A DNA stretch of 64,000 nt from Halobellus ruber (lineage in GTDB: Archaea; Halobacteriota; Halobacteria; Halobacteriales; Haloferacaceae): positions 62,001-126,000 of the forward strand of contig NZ_JACKXD010000006.1 of the NCBI RefSeq assembly GCF_014212355.1, in the 5' to 3' direction. Positions 1-8,332 of the stretch are shown piece after piece (within the stretch, counting starts at the first letter, position 1; the number at the start of each line of letters is the position of its first letter). The notes beneath the pieces are model-generated. The model was not told the origin of the DNA. It saw only the letters and a list, made by a program, of their open reading frames with translations, and did no database searches. The translations under genes were made by a program, and so were the position numbers.

Positions 1-2
1 TC

Positions 3-317
3 GCCGAGAACATCACCGAGCGCCTGGAGGCGCGCGCAAACGTCATCTGGGGCGCCCGCATCCAGGACGAGTACAAGGGCAAAGTCCGCGTGATGGCGAT
101 CATGACCGGCGTCCAGTCCGCCCAAGTCCTCGGGCCGTCGACCCAGAAGCAGGCCGACAGGTCGAGACGGAGCATCGAATCCACCGGTTCGGAGTTCGAC
201 GCCGCGGAGAACGCCGACTTCGGGGAGAGCGGCTCGACGGCCGCCGGCGGCTCCTGGGAGTCCGACGGCGGTTCCCAACCCCGTGAGAAGCAGAACGGCC
301 TCGACGTCATCCGCTGA
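3..317 (+). CDS. ftsZ2: Cell division protein FtsZ2, C-terminal fragment
   Basis: Only the last 104 codons are present; the 5' part lies before the window and the frame is open from base 3 to TGA at 315-317. The visible part matches the end of the FtsZ GTPase C-terminal domain (residues reading ANVIWGARI, then [10 protein letters not shown]) followed by a Ser/Gly/Glu-rich linker and the short tail GLDVIR that can bind partner proteins. FtsZ is the tubulin-like ring protein of cytokinesis; haloarchaea carry FtsZ1 and FtsZ2. I favour FtsZ2 because ncsA lies next door, as I recall it does in Haloferax; that is knowledge, not proof from this fragment. Convergent with ncsA, with 134 bases between the stops. 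Confidence 0.85.
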   Translation, partial: AENITERLEARANVIWGARIQDEYKGKVRVMAIMTGVQSAQVLGPSTQKQADRSRRSIESTGSEFDAAENADFGESGSTAAGGSWESDGGSQPREKQNGLDVIR

Positions 318-451
318 CAGCCCGCATATAGCCCTCGGACGCACGGCTGCCCGCCGCTGCGACCGAACTACCGTCTCCAGTCGTCGCGGTTCGGACCGCC
401 AGTTTCTTCGATCGTTCGTCGGCGCCGCCGGGCCCACGCGTCGACGGCGTC

Positions 452-1417
452 TTACACGGCTCGGATCGATTCCAGCAGCCGACACTTCCGGCAGACCTCC
501 CGGGTCGTCCGCGATCCGCACTCCGCACACTCCCGGAGGTCGGGCGTCGACTCCCCGCGATACCGCTCGGCCGCCATCGACGCGATCTCCTCGTACCCGG
601 AGACGATCGAGTGTCTGGTGCCGGGATGGTCCTCCTCCAGTTTCAGGAGCAGCTCCCGTATCTCGCCGCGGAACGCCTCCGAGGCGTGGGGACACTCGGT
701 GATGTGTGCCGGCAGGTCCCGGAGGTGGGCGTACAGCGCGACCTCCTTTTCGGGGATGTCCCGCAGGGGCTTCGCCCGGGGGACGAAGGCGGCCTGGTCG
801 GTCCGATCGTCCATCGGGCCGAGGCTGGCGTCGAAGTGTTTGGCCATCTGTTCGACGTCGCCCTCCAGGACGTTCATCAGCGCGGTCTGGGCCTCGTCGT
901 CGAGGTTGTGACCGGTCAAAAGCAGGTCGGCGTCGAGGTCCTCGGCGTAGGTCTCCAGCAGGTCCCGGCGGAAGACGCCGCAGTACGCACACGGGGCCAT
1001 CCCCTCGGGGTCCTCCTCGACGACGTCGTCCATCCGGACGCCGAACTCCTCGTCGTACGACACGAGTTCGTGGCGGATGTCGAGGTCGGCGGCGAGCTCA
1101 ACGCAGGCGTCGACGCTCTCGTCGCGGTACCCCTCGATGCCCTCGTGGATGGTCAACGCGACGATTTCGATCCGCGGGTCCCGGTCGAAGGTGTCGTCGA
1201 GGATCGATGCGAGTACGACGCTGTCCTTCCCGCCCGAGAGGCCGACGACCCACCGTTCGGGGTCGTCGGGCGAGGCGTCCCGCGGCACCAGACTGTCGGT
1301 GCGGATCCGCCGGCGGACCCGTTTCTCCACCGACGCCAGAAAGTGTTCGTCACAGAGGTGAGCTCCGGAGTACCCGGCGTGCATCACGGCGTCGCGTCCG
1401 CACTTGTCGCACTCCAT
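452..1417 (-). CDS. ncsA: NcsA/TtuA-family tRNA 2-thiolation protein
   Basis: A 321-residue PP-loop ATPase. The ATP-binding SGGKDS motif is at residues 61-66, an internal CAYC pair lies near residue 138, and TGHNLDDEAQT follows. CxxC-type zinc-finger cysteines occur at both ends (CDKCG at 3-7; CAECG and CRKC near the C terminus). These are the hallmarks of the TtuA/Ctu1/NcsA group, which adenylates and thiolates U34 of tRNA using sulfur from a ubiquitin-like SAMP protein. The start is set at ATG 1417 because the N-terminal zinc finger begins there; the longer open frame upstream has no family similarity that I recognise. Cytoplasmic. Confidence 0.93.
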   Translation of the reverse strand: MECDKCGRDAVMHAGYSGAHLCDEHFLASVEKRVRRRIRTDSLVPRDASPDDPERWVVGLSGGKDSVVLASILDDTFDRDPRIEIVALTIHEGIEGYRDESVDACVELAADLDIRHELVSYDEEFGVRMDDVVEEDPEGMAPCAYCGVFRRDLLETYAEDLDADLLLTGHNLDDEAQTALMNVLEGDVEQMAKHFDASLGPMDDRTDQAAFVPRAKPLRDIPEKEVALYAHLRDLPAHITECPHASEAFRGEIRELLLKLEEDHPGTRHSIVSGYEEIASMAAERYRGESTPDLRECAECGSRTTREVCRKCRLLESIRAV

Positions 1418-1728
1418 CGGTCCGCGGTTGGCGGGCCGAGAGGATACGGGTTTCGTCTCGGCGGACCGTCGAGGATACAGCCGTGCGGTCGACGGGTCCG
1501 TGACTCCCGTGTGTGGGCGTCTTCCGAAAGGGGGACCGAGAGTGGGGAGACATCCCGAGACTGCGGCGCCCGGGGTCGTCACCTCGCGGTGACCGGCCGA
1601 TCGACACCCTCGAAGTGCCACCGGAGTTACGACTGGAACGATCAAAACTCCGCCGACCTGCCCCGGCGTGGACGGCCGCCCCGGTCGGGCGGCGAAACGC
1701 ATTCGGGCCGCGGGCGTGGAGGTGACGT
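1418..1728. other. Intergenic region between divergent ncsA and the DUF7095-like gene
   Basis: 311 bases with no gene I can support. The frames open across it are antisense or upstream extensions of ncsA without recognisable protein character. It must hold the two divergent promoters. The only clear signal is a strong ribosome-binding site at 1718-1725 for the gene at 1729. Confidence 0.5.
1718..1725 (+). promoter_or_regulatory. Strong Shine-Dalgarno site
   Basis: GGAGGTGA ends three bases before ATG 1729 and is complementary to the 3' end of 16S rRNA. It fixes the start of the downstream gene and indicates a leadered mRNA, unlike many genes in this window. Confidence 0.7.
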
Positions 1729-2373
1729 ATGGACCGTGCAACCGCGTTAACGCGGATCGAAGCCGTCCTCGACGCCGTCGAGACCGGACCCCTCCCGGTT
1801 CCGATCCGGGAAGTGTGGGTCTACGGCGACGTCGCGCTCGGACTCGACCCGCTCGACCGGCTTGACGTCTACGTCACGAAGGACCTCCTCCTCCGCGGCG
1901 ACAGCGACGCCGGGGCGGAGTTCGAGGCCGAGCACGGGGTGAAAGGGGTCGGCTCGGCCGTGTCGGCGGAGTGGGCCGCGGCGAACCCCGAACTGGTCCG
2001 GACGAACGCCGGCGGCCACGCCGCCCCCGAGAAGTGCCTCGCCGCCGCGCTGCTCGACGACGACGAGCCGACCCACCTCGAGGTGTGTAACGCCCCCTTC
2101 GAGCAGAACGTTCGGCGCCGTCTGGAGGCCGCCCTGGACCGCGGGGCCTACGACCAGGTCATCGATCCCCGGGGGGTTTGCCTCTACGCTGAGGGCCGAC
2201 GGTCCGAGGAGGCCCTCGAGAAGCTCCGGGGCGGGGACCTCGCCTTCCCGACGCTGCCGGAGGCGCTGTCGATGCTCGGCGCCGACGAGGCGGCCGCCGC
2301 CGACGCCGCCGACGCGATCACGGCCGCCCGGACGTCGCAGTCGGGGCGGAGTGTCCGGGGCGACGTCGTCTGA
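1729..2373 (+). CDS. Conserved haloarchaeal protein, DUF7095-like
   Basis: 214 residues, soluble and acidic, with no membrane segment. The N-terminal part (VWVYGDVALGLDPLDRLDVYVTKD, split here as VWVYGDVALG and LDVYVTKD) resembles a nucleotidyltransferase-like or regulatory fold seen in a haloarchaea-restricted family that I associate with DUF7095. That label is from memory and uncertain. The middle carries conserved-looking EVCNAPFEQNVRRRL; the C-terminal 40 residues are Ala/Asp-rich. The start at ATG 1729 is supported by the adjacent GGAGGTGA. The gene is co-oriented with the next gene at 2531, which has its own promoter. No function can be assigned. Confidence 0.75.
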   Translation: MDRATALTRIEAVLDAVETGPLPVPIREVWVYGDVALGLDPLDRLDVYVTKDLLLRGDSDAGAEFEAEHGVKGVGSAVSAEWAAANPELVRTNAGGHAAPEKCLAAALLDDDEPTHLEVCNAPFEQNVRRRLEAALDRGAYDQVIDPRGVCLYAEGRRSEEALEKLRGGDLAFPTLPEALSMLGADEAAAADAADAITAARTSQSGRSVRGDVV

Positions 2374-2482
2374 TGTCGTCAGGATACCACTACCGATCGT
2401 CGACGCCTGTGTGTCGGCTCGGGTCGCTCCGATACGGACCGATTACTCTGAAAACCGCACACAGAGGCCTCGTTCCGCCGAA

Positions 2483-2490
2483 TTAAACTA
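2483..2490 (+). promoter_or_regulatory. TATA-like box for the tandem UspA gene
   Basis: TTAAACTA in a locally AT-rich patch. Transcription would start near 2513, giving a short leader before ATG 2531. This argues against the much longer open frame that begins at 2351. Confidence 0.5.
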
Positions 2491-2530
2491 TCGTGTACAC
2501 TTTTCCGACGTGGCTCCCTTGCGTAATCCG

Positions 2531-3406
2531 ATGGGTTTCACAGCCGCGCCGTCGCTCCTGGTTGAGGCAAACGACGCTCCTGCTGGGACATCCTCGATCC
2601 CCGGCGACCTCGCCGACGGCTGCCTGCTCGTCCCGCTTCTCTGGCAGTCGGAGCCCGCCGTCACCGACCAGCTCCGGGTGGCGGCGTCGCTGTCGCGGTC
2701 GTCGAACGCCCGGCTCTGCGTGCTGGATCCGACGAGCGAGGCGCCGACGGCGTACGGCCCGGACCTCCCGCCGGACGCCGAACGGGAGGTCATCGACCGC
2801 GCGGTGCGGTCGACGCTCCGTGCCGGACAGCCGGGGGTCCTCCGGACGCACACCCTCCTGAACGGCATTCTCACCGCAGTCGACACCGCGGACGTCGACG
2901 CGCTCGTGATCCCGAGGGGATCCGGCACGGGCTTCCTCCGGCAGAGCCTGGCGGAGCATCTCGGGCTCCGGGCGGCGTGTGACGTCATCACGGTCAACGG
3001 CCGACAGAGCTACGACGACGCCCGGTCGATCCTGCTCCCGGTCACTGGCGGCCCCCACTCCACCGCCGCCGTCGACGTCGCCCGCCGGATCGCCGCCGAC
3101 ACCGACGCCTGGATCGACGTGCTTCACATCGTGCCGCCGCACGCCTCGGACCGACGGCAGGCACGCGCCACAGAGCACGTCGAGGCCGCCACAGACCGGA
3201 TCGGGCGACCCGACCGGACCGCGACCTGGGTGCTCGAGGCCCGGTGTCTCGCCGACGCGATCGTCGAGCAATCGGAGTATTACGGGCTAACCGTCCTGGG
3301 CGCGCCGACGAAGGGGCGGCTCCGGGAGTTCATCGCCGGCTCGACCAGCCGGACCGTCCAACACGGCGCCCGCAGCGCCGTCATCTCGGTTCGCACCAAC
3401 CGGTAG
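2531..3406 (+). CDS. Tandem universal stress (UspA-like) domain protein
   Basis: 291 residues from ATG 2531. Two alpha/beta segments of about 140 residues have the UspA pattern: beta strand plus GLY-type loops early on (LLVPLLWQSE), and a second copy starting at SILLPVTGGPHS. The second ends with a GAPTKGRLREF...GSTSRTV block, the usual UspA nucleotide-loop region (G-2x-G-9x-G-S/T). Proteins of this kind bind ATP and act in stress adaptation; in haloarchaea, paired domains often accompany transporters, but none is adjacent here. The start is chosen by the TATA box at 2483. The stop TAG (3404-3406) directly abuts the stop of the converging methyltransferase gene. Confidence 0.75.
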   Translation: MGFTAAPSLLVEANDAPAGTSSIPGDLADGCLLVPLLWQSEPAVTDQLRVAASLSRSSNARLCVLDPTSEAPTAYGPDLPPDAEREVIDRAVRSTLRAGQPGVLRTHTLLNGILTAVDTADVDALVIPRGSGTGFLRQSLAEHLGLRAACDVITVNGRQSYDDARSILLPVTGGPHSTAAVDVARRIAADTDAWIDVLHIVPPHASDRRQARATEHVEAATDRIGRPDRTATWVLEARCLADAIVEQSEYYGLTVLGAPTKGRLREFIAGSTSRTVQHGARSAVISVRTNR

Positions 3407-4219
3407 TTATCCGTCGGTGACCCGTCCGACGACGACGTCGAAGGGGACGACCTCGACCCGCCGGTAGGTCCCCTCGCGCATCGCGTCGACCACTGCCCGG
3501 CCCATCTCCCGCCACTCGCCCCGGAGCGCGTCGTACTCGTCGGCGGAGAGCACGCGACGGAGCTCCGTCTCGTGGTCGGCCAGCCCCGCGCCGCTGGCCT
3601 TCCGTGCGGCCGCCGACAGCGATGTCCGGTCGTACGGCGGCTCTATGACCTTCCGGTGGTAGTGGCGGCGACTCCGGACCGCTTCCAGCCCGGCGTCCCG
3701 GAACAGGCTCTCCAGACGGGATCCCATCGCGACGTCGGTCTCGACGCCCTCGATGTACGCCGCCCGGGCTCGCCGTTCGAGGTCGACCTCGCTGTCGAGG
3801 GTGGACTCGACGCTCACGTCGGCGTTGTCGGGTTCGGCCGCGGCGACGAGGTCCGAAGAGCGGTCGGCGAAGGCGTCGAGTGCGGCTGCCGGCTCCGACA
3901 GGTTCACGAGCAGCGCCTGACACGCCACCAGATCGAAGTCGTCGGCCCCAAAAGGGGGACGCGTCGCGTCCCCGGCGACCACCTCGAAGCCGGTCCGCTC
4001 GCGGGCGACTTCGAGGAGGTCGGCGTCGGCATCGAGACAGACCACTTCGGCCGGAGTTTCGGCGGCGAGTACGCGGGCGAACTCCCCGGTTCCCGCGCCG
4101 GCGTCGAGGACCCGCTCGCGGTCCGGAAGCGAGAGCTCCGCAAGCGCCGCTCTCGAACGGTCCCACAGCCCCTCGCGGGTCCGGCGCAGGTACTCGGGTG
4201 AGAAACTCCGCACGAGCAC
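3407..4219 (-). CDS. Class I SAM-dependent methyltransferase
   Basis: 270 residues. The N-terminal Rossmann core carries motif I VLDAGAGTGEF (about residues 37-47), an acidic motif II LDADADLL, and motif IV-like FDLVACQALLVNL. A C-terminal variable domain would select the substrate, which I cannot identify. The family includes UbiE/COQ5-like and small-molecule methyltransferases. The gene is read toward, and abuts, the stop of the UspA-like gene with no bases between. Upstream, 61 bases separate it from the stop of the endonuclease IV gene, which has the same orientation, so co-transcription is possible. Confidence 0.8.
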   Translation of the reverse strand: MLVRSFSPEYLRRTREGLWDRSRAALAELSLPDRERVLDAGAGTGEFARVLAAETPAEVVCLDADADLLEVARERTGFEVVAGDATRPPFGADDFDLVACQALLVNLSEPAAALDAFADRSSDLVAAAEPDNADVSVESTLDSEVDLERRARAAYIEGVETDVAMGSRLESLFRDAGLEAVRSRRHYHRKVIEPPYDRTSLSAAARKASGAGLADHETELRRVLSADEYDALRGEWREMGRAVVDAMREGTYRRVEVVPFDVVVGRVTDG

Positions 4220-4280
4220 TGGTAGGGGCCTACCGGCTCAAAAAGGGTCGGTCCGCCCTCCGTCGCGGCGGGTCTGCCGC

Positions 4281-5108
4281 CTACTCGCGGAGGTTCCGGA
4301 CCCGCTGGATGTTCCAGGCGAACCCCTTGCCGTCCTCGTTCGGCGTCTCGACGACCAGTGGCACGTCCTCGACTGCGGGGTGGTTGACGAACGCTCGCAT
4401 CCCTTCCTCGCCGATCTCGCCCTCGCCGATGTGGGCGTGTTCGTCCTTGTTCGTGCCGCAGGCGTGTTTCGAGTCGTTGAGGTGAACGTACGCGAGGTTC
4501 TCCAGGCTGACTTCGCTGTTTAGCTCCGCGAACGTCTCGTCGACGCCCGTCGGCGTCGAGAGGTCATAGCCCGCAGCGAAGGCGTGGGCGGTGTCGAGAC
4601 AGACTTCGAGGTCCTGCGTGCTCTCCTCGAGGACGTACCCCAGGTGGGCGAAGTCGCCGCCGAGTTTCGTGCCGGAGCCGGCGTCGGACTCGACGAGCAC
4701 TGTCACGCCGTCGTGGACGTCGAGTTCGTCGAGCGCCGAGACCGCGTTGTCGAGGCCCTGCTCGACCCCTGCGCCGGTGTGGGCGCCCAGGTGGACGTTC
4801 ACGTACGGGATGTCGAGTGCGGCCGCGGCGTCGACCTCCCGCTGCATCGAGTCGATCGATTTCGCCCGGAGGTCGTCCTTCGGGGTACAGAGGTTCACGA
4901 GGTACGACGAGTGGATGACCCACGGCCCGACGTCGTGTTCCGCCGAGCGCTCGCGGAACGCCGCGGCGTCGTCGTCAGCGATGTCCGGGTCCTGCCAGAC
5001 TTGGGGGGAGTGAGTGAAGATCTGGCCGCAGTTTCCGCCGTCGTCGACCTGTCGATCCACGGCGTTTGCGACGCCGCCGGCGATCGACTCGTGTGCGCCA
5101 ACTCGCAT
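4281..5108 (-). CDS. nfo: Endonuclease IV (AP endonuclease)
   Basis: 275 residues, close to the usual 280. Endonuclease IV cleaves DNA 5' to abasic sites in base-excision repair using three zinc ions. The metal-ligand blocks are all recognisable in order: [48 protein letters not shown] and VVETPNE. The start at ATG 5108 gives the conserved beginning MRVGAHESI; upstream codons in the same frame look non-coding. Together with the uracil-DNA glycosylase at 15859 it supplies two steps of base-excision repair in this window. It is probably co-transcribed with the lipoate ligase gene 52 bases upstream. Confidence 0.95.
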   Translation of the reverse strand: MRVGAHESIAGGVANAVDRQVDDGGNCGQIFTHSPQVWQDPDIADDDAAAFRERSAEHDVGPWVIHSSYLVNLCTPKDDLRAKSIDSMQREVDAAAALDIPYVNVHLGAHTGAGVEQGLDNAVSALDELDVHDGVTVLVESDAGSGTKLGGDFAHLGYVLEESTQDLEVCLDTAHAFAAGYDLSTPTGVDETFAELNSEVSLENLAYVHLNDSKHACGTNKDEHAHIGEGEIGEEGMRAFVNHPAVEDVPLVVETPNEDGKGFAWNIQRVRNLRE

Positions 5109-5160
5109 ACCTGCCGTTGCGACCCGGGAAGTAAAGCGACTTCGGAGTCCGAGCGACCGC

Positions 5161-5988
5161 CTACCGCCGGTCGTCGGGCCGCCGCCGAACCCACTCGTCG
5201 GCGCCGTACTTCGATTCGACCTTCTCGCGGGCCCGGTCGAGTTCGGCTTCCGTCCACGAGCCCTCCGCCGCGTCGGCCCAGTCCGCGAGCGAGGCCTCAA
5301 GCGTCTCGACGGCCGTCGCTCTCGTCACGTCCGCGAGTTCGTCGATCCCCACGACGCGCTCGCGGAACGCCTCGGGGGTAACGTCGTGGCCCGCGAAGAC
5401 GTCGAGGTGGGCGGCCGCCCGGACCGAGTACGTGAGCGACCCGTGTTGGATCACCGACTCGTGTCTGCGGTACTGGGCGTTGCCGCTCAGTTTTCGGCCG
5501 GCAGCGACGATGTCGTGTGCGGGGTGTAACGACCGGAGGTAACAGGCGGGCGACCAGATTTCGGGTTGCGACTCCGCGGCGAAGTCGGCGTCGACGCCCA
5601 GCCGCCCGAATGCGTCCAGGATCGGCTCACACAGGAGGTGATACGCGTCGAGCAGGTCGCCCGGAAGCTCCGCACGCGGGGCGACGATCGAGTAGGAGAT
5701 GTCGCCGTCGACGTCGTGGTAGATCCCGCCGCCGCCGGTCTGCCGGCGGGTGACGGCGACGCGCCTCTCGGTGCAGGCCGCCCAGTCGACGGTATCGGGG
5801 TCCTGACCGTACCCGACCGAGAGCGTGCTCGGCCGCCACCGGTAGACCCTGACCGTCCGTGGGCCGCCCGCTGCCGCGGTCTCGGCGGCCACCTCGTCGA
5901 GCGCCATCTGCATCGGCCCCCCGCGGACGTCCTCGCGGATCAGGCGCCACTCCTCGTCGGCAAGCGGTCCGCGCGCGTCGTCGGCCAT
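5161..5988 (-). CDS. lplA: Lipoate-protein ligase A family protein
   Basis: 275 residues. It has the BPL/LplA catalytic fold: [11 protein letters not shown] (the RRxxGGGxxxH lipoyl/biotinyl ligase motif), GRKLSGNAQ with the catalytic lysine, and an upstream [14 protein letters not shown] block. Such enzymes activate lipoate or octanoate with ATP and attach it to 2-oxoacid dehydrogenase or glycine-cleavage proteins. The start at ATG 5988 avoids an unlikely 35-codon extension. A C-terminal accessory region is present (after about residue 220), so it may act without a separate LplB. The octanoyltransferase LipM is the main alternative. Confidence 0.88.
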   Translation of the reverse strand: MADDARGPLADEEWRLIREDVRGGPMQMALDEVAAETAAAGGPRTVRVYRWRPSTLSVGYGQDPDTVDWAACTERRVAVTRRQTGGGGIYHDVDGDISYSIVAPRAELPGDLLDAYHLLCEPILDAFGRLGVDADFAAESQPEIWSPACYLRSLHPAHDIVAAGRKLSGNAQYRRHESVIQHGSLTYSVRAAAHLDVFAGHDVTPEAFRERVVGIDELADVTRATAVETLEASLADWADAAEGSWTEAELDRAREKVESKYGADEWVRRRPDDRR

Positions 5989-6170
5989 ATCCGACGCTAC
6001 GCCCGGGTAGGGAAACCGGTTTCGACCCCCGAATCGCCAATAGTTGAGACCGGTCGTCTCAATGCATACGGTTCTGGAACCGCGTACGATCAACGTGATT
6101 TCTTCTTCAAAACTTTCATCTCTTTCACTCCTAACACTCTTTACAGCGGATAACGTACCTTCATTTAACG

Positions 6171-6542
6171 ATGTCTATTGACCGAGACACCTTCGAGAAC
6201 ACGACTGAGGACGAGCTCGCGGAGCTTTCGGTCCCAGATCGGGTCCTTGGATTTCTCGCCGCTAACGATGATCGTGCATTCAAGGCCCGCGAAATAGCTT
6301 CCCAAATAGGCGTCGACGAGGGGGCGGTCAGCACTGCGCTCTCACGGTTGAAGGACCGTGGTTTGGTCGAACACAAGGCGACGTACTGGGCGGTGACCGA
6401 CGACACCGAGCGTCTCGACGGATACAGCGGCTACGAACGGGCGACTGCCCTGTTCAACGACCAACTCGGTACGGAGGACAAGGGGTCTTGGCGCGAACAC
6501 GCCCCCAGCGAACCACATCCGAGCGTCGAGGACGAACAGTGA
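6171..6542 (+). CDS. Winged-helix antitoxin/regulator of a type II toxin-antitoxin pair
   Basis: 123 residues. A MarR-type winged helix spans roughly residues 18-75 (VPDRVLGFLAAN, FKAREIASQIGVDEGAV, LSRLKDRGLVEHK); the C-terminal tail is polar and likely disordered, the usual site of toxin binding. Its TGA overlaps the GTG start of the PemK-like toxin by 3 bases, which signals translational coupling. Upstream 6060-6170 is distinctly AT-rich compared with neighbours, as expected for a mobile pair. I infer a DNA-binding antitoxin that also represses its own operon; direct evidence is limited to fold and context. Confidence 0.75.
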   Translation: MSIDRDTFENTTEDELAELSVPDRVLGFLAANDDRAFKAREIASQIGVDEGAVSTALSRLKDRGLVEHKATYWAVTDDTERLDGYSGYERATALFNDQLGTEDKGSWREHAPSEPHPSVEDEQ

Positions 6543-6850
6543 CCGACAAAGAGACTCCAATTTTCGAACGTGGCGATGTCGTCTATGGTGATGACCCGTT
6601 CAAAGGTGAGGAGGACGCTCAGCCCTGGCTCATTCTCTCAAACCACGAGGGACGGCCGTTTCACGGTGAGCAGTACATCGCGCTGACCCTGACGTCGAAA
6701 TCGTGGATGGACGGGCTCATCGAAATTCCTGAAGAGAGTTGGCTTCGTGGCGGTACGCCAGACGAGAGCCGGATCGTCCCCTGGGGTGTGCAATCGATCA
6801 GCCGCGAGGATATCGATTTCTGGCAGGGCAGCGGAGGAAATCGTCGATAA
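6539..6850 (+). CDS. PemK/MazF-like toxin with altered (frameshifted) C terminus
   Basis: 103 residues from GTG 6539. The MazF/PemK-type fold is visible in FERGDVVYG, PWLILSNHEG, FHGEQYIALTLTS, SWLRGGTP and RIVPWGVQSI. Members are usually ribosome- or mRNA-directed RNases neutralised by the cognate antitoxin, here the gene just upstream. The frame stops at TAA 6848-6850 after WQGSGGNRR. A shift of one base near 6826-6830 would instead continue A-A-E-E-I-V-D-N-A-T-T-A-L-V-K-E-L-R to TAG at 6882-6884, a credible helical C terminus. The annotated end is therefore probably a frameshift product or a sequence error. Confidence 0.75.
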   Translation: MTDKETPIFERGDVVYGDDPFKGEEDAQPWLILSNHEGRPFHGEQYIALTLTSKSWMDGLIEIPEESWLRGGTPDESRIVPWGVQSISREDIDFWQGSGGNRR

Positions 6851-6961
6851 CGCGACTACTGCTCTCGTCAAAGAATTACGGTAGCTACTTTCGAGTACTC
6901 ACGTCTCTACGCGCTACACTTTCTTTTGAGCGAAGTCTCAACCTCCACGAATCGCGATTTG

Positions 6962-6973
6962 ATATCGCGATAT
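6962..6973. repeat. 12-base perfect palindrome in an AT-rich patch before rio2
   Basis: ATATCGCGATAT is self-complementary and lies within a run of alternating AT-rich sequence (about 6955-6986). A similar AT-rich string (ATATCGCTATAT, one mismatch) occurs at 8018-8029 just after rio2. It could be a regulator binding site or a relic flank; no partner can be named. Confidence 0.35.
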
Positions 6974-7052
6974 ACGATATATTTCTTACCAGGGGCCGCT
7001 CCGAACGGTGCCGAAGCCCACCGTCGACGCCACGAACCGCCGACTCGCGAGC

Positions 7053-7060
7053 CTTTTAGG
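7053..7060 (+). promoter_or_regulatory. TATA-like box for rio2
   Basis: CTTTTAGG lies 22-29 bases before ATG 7082, the spacing of a haloarchaeal leaderless promoter. It supports the start codon chosen for rio2. Confidence 0.5.
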
Positions 7061-7081
7061 CGTCGCTATCTACTCTCGGCT

Positions 7082-7984
7082 ATGGTTCGGAACGTCGCCG
7101 GCGTGATGGCAGAACTCGAACCCGAGGACTTCTATCTCCTCTCCGGCGTCGAGCAGGGGATGCGGTTCTCCGAGTGGGTCAACCGCGACAAGCTCCCGGA
7201 GCTCTCGAATCTCACGAGCGAGGAAGTCGGCTACCGCCTCGACCGGTGTGCGACGAGGGGATTGATCGACCGGAAGACAATCCAATACGAGGGGTACACA
7301 CTCACTGCGGAGGGGTACGACGCGCTCGCCCTCCGGACGTTCTCCGAGCGCGACACGATCGAGGGGGTCGGCGCGCCCCTCGGCGTCGGCAAGGAGAGCG
7401 ATGTCCTCGAAGTACAGTCCTACACGCCGTTGGCGCTGAAGTTCCACCGTGAGGGGTTCACGGAGTTCCGGGAGGTAACCCGCGAACGGGATTACACCGC
7501 CGACAACCAGCACGTGTCGTGGCTCTACACCGCCCGAAAGGCCGCCGAACGCGAGTACGAGGCGCTGGAGGCGCTGTATCCGGAGGTTTCGGTCCCACGG
7601 CCGGTCGATCAGAACCGCCACGCCATCGTGATGGGGAAGTTCGAGGGCGTCGAGCTCGACCGGACCAGACTCGCGGACGACCAGGCGGTCGGGGTGCTCG
7701 ATTTGATCCTCCGGGAGGTCAGAGACGCCTATGCCGCCGGCTACGTGCACGCGGATATGAGCGAGTACAACGTGGCGGTCAGCGAATCGGGGGTGACGGT
7801 CTTCGACTGGCCGCAGTCGGTGCCGACCGACCACGAGAACGCCCGCGAGTTCCTAGAGCGCGACGTCGAGAACCTGGCTACTTACTTTAAGCGGAAACAC
7901 CCCTCGATCCCCGATATCGACACCGACGCGGTGAGCGAGAGCGTCGCTGCCGGCGACTTCGAGACGGTTCGGTCCCACAAGTAG
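7082..7984 (+). CDS. rio2: Serine/threonine protein kinase Rio2
   Basis: 300 residues. The N-terminal winged helix (about 1-90, EDFYLLSGVEQGMRF...) is specific to Rio2. The RIO kinase core follows: glycine loop GVGKESDVLE, catalytic lysine in LALKFHR, catalytic loop YVHADMSEYN and metal-binding VFDWPQ (the DFG-equivalent, here D-W-P). Rio2 is an atypical kinase/ATPase needed for late maturation of the 30S subunit. The start at ATG 7082 is supported by the TATA box at 7053 and the absence of a leader. The gene stands alone, flanked by AT-rich patches. Confidence 0.93.
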   Translation: MVRNVAGVMAELEPEDFYLLSGVEQGMRFSEWVNRDKLPELSNLTSEEVGYRLDRCATRGLIDRKTIQYEGYTLTAEGYDALALRTFSERDTIEGVGAPLGVGKESDVLEVQSYTPLALKFHREGFTEFREVTRERDYTADNQHVSWLYTARKAAEREYEALEALYPEVSVPRPVDQNRHAIVMGKFEGVELDRTRLADDQAVGVLDLILREVRDAYAAGYVHADMSEYNVAVSESGVTVFDWPQSVPTDHENAREFLERDVENLATYFKRKHPSIPDIDTDAVSESVAAGDFETVRSHK

Positions 7985-8332
7985 CGATGCCGTGACCGGC
8001 ACCCGCATTAAATTTCATATCGCTATATCGAATCGACCTGGCTCCTGATCGTCCACCCCGGAGACGGGGCCGGACTGTGACACGTTTCGTGGTTCGCCGA
8101 CGCCACTTCGCCGGTCGTCGGCCCCCGCCGGTGTCGGCAGGCGCTGTCGGTTCCGGGGTCGGGAACCTGGGATCCGACGCGGCCGGTCACACCCAACCGG
8201 CGTCACCCGATTCGCCGCCGGACGGCCGGTTACGTTCGTCAATGAACACCAGGGGTCGTCTCGTGAGATTCAGCGGTTCTTTGATTGAAATCATCCAATA
8301 AAACTAACACACGACCTGTCCGTCTTTGAGCC
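7985..8332. other. Intergenic region between rio2 and the peptide-importer operon
   Basis: 348 bases. It begins with an AT-rich patch (8008-8036) and ends with AATAAAACT at 8297-8305, a TATA-like box placed about 28 bases before GTG 8333, so the dpp operon is probably leaderless. Between these I see no gene. Confidence 0.5.

Noticed and set aside
3381..4166. Alternative minus-strand frame over the methyltransferase gene
   Set aside because: Arg/Gly-rich shadow; the methyltransferase frame holds VLDAGAGTGE.
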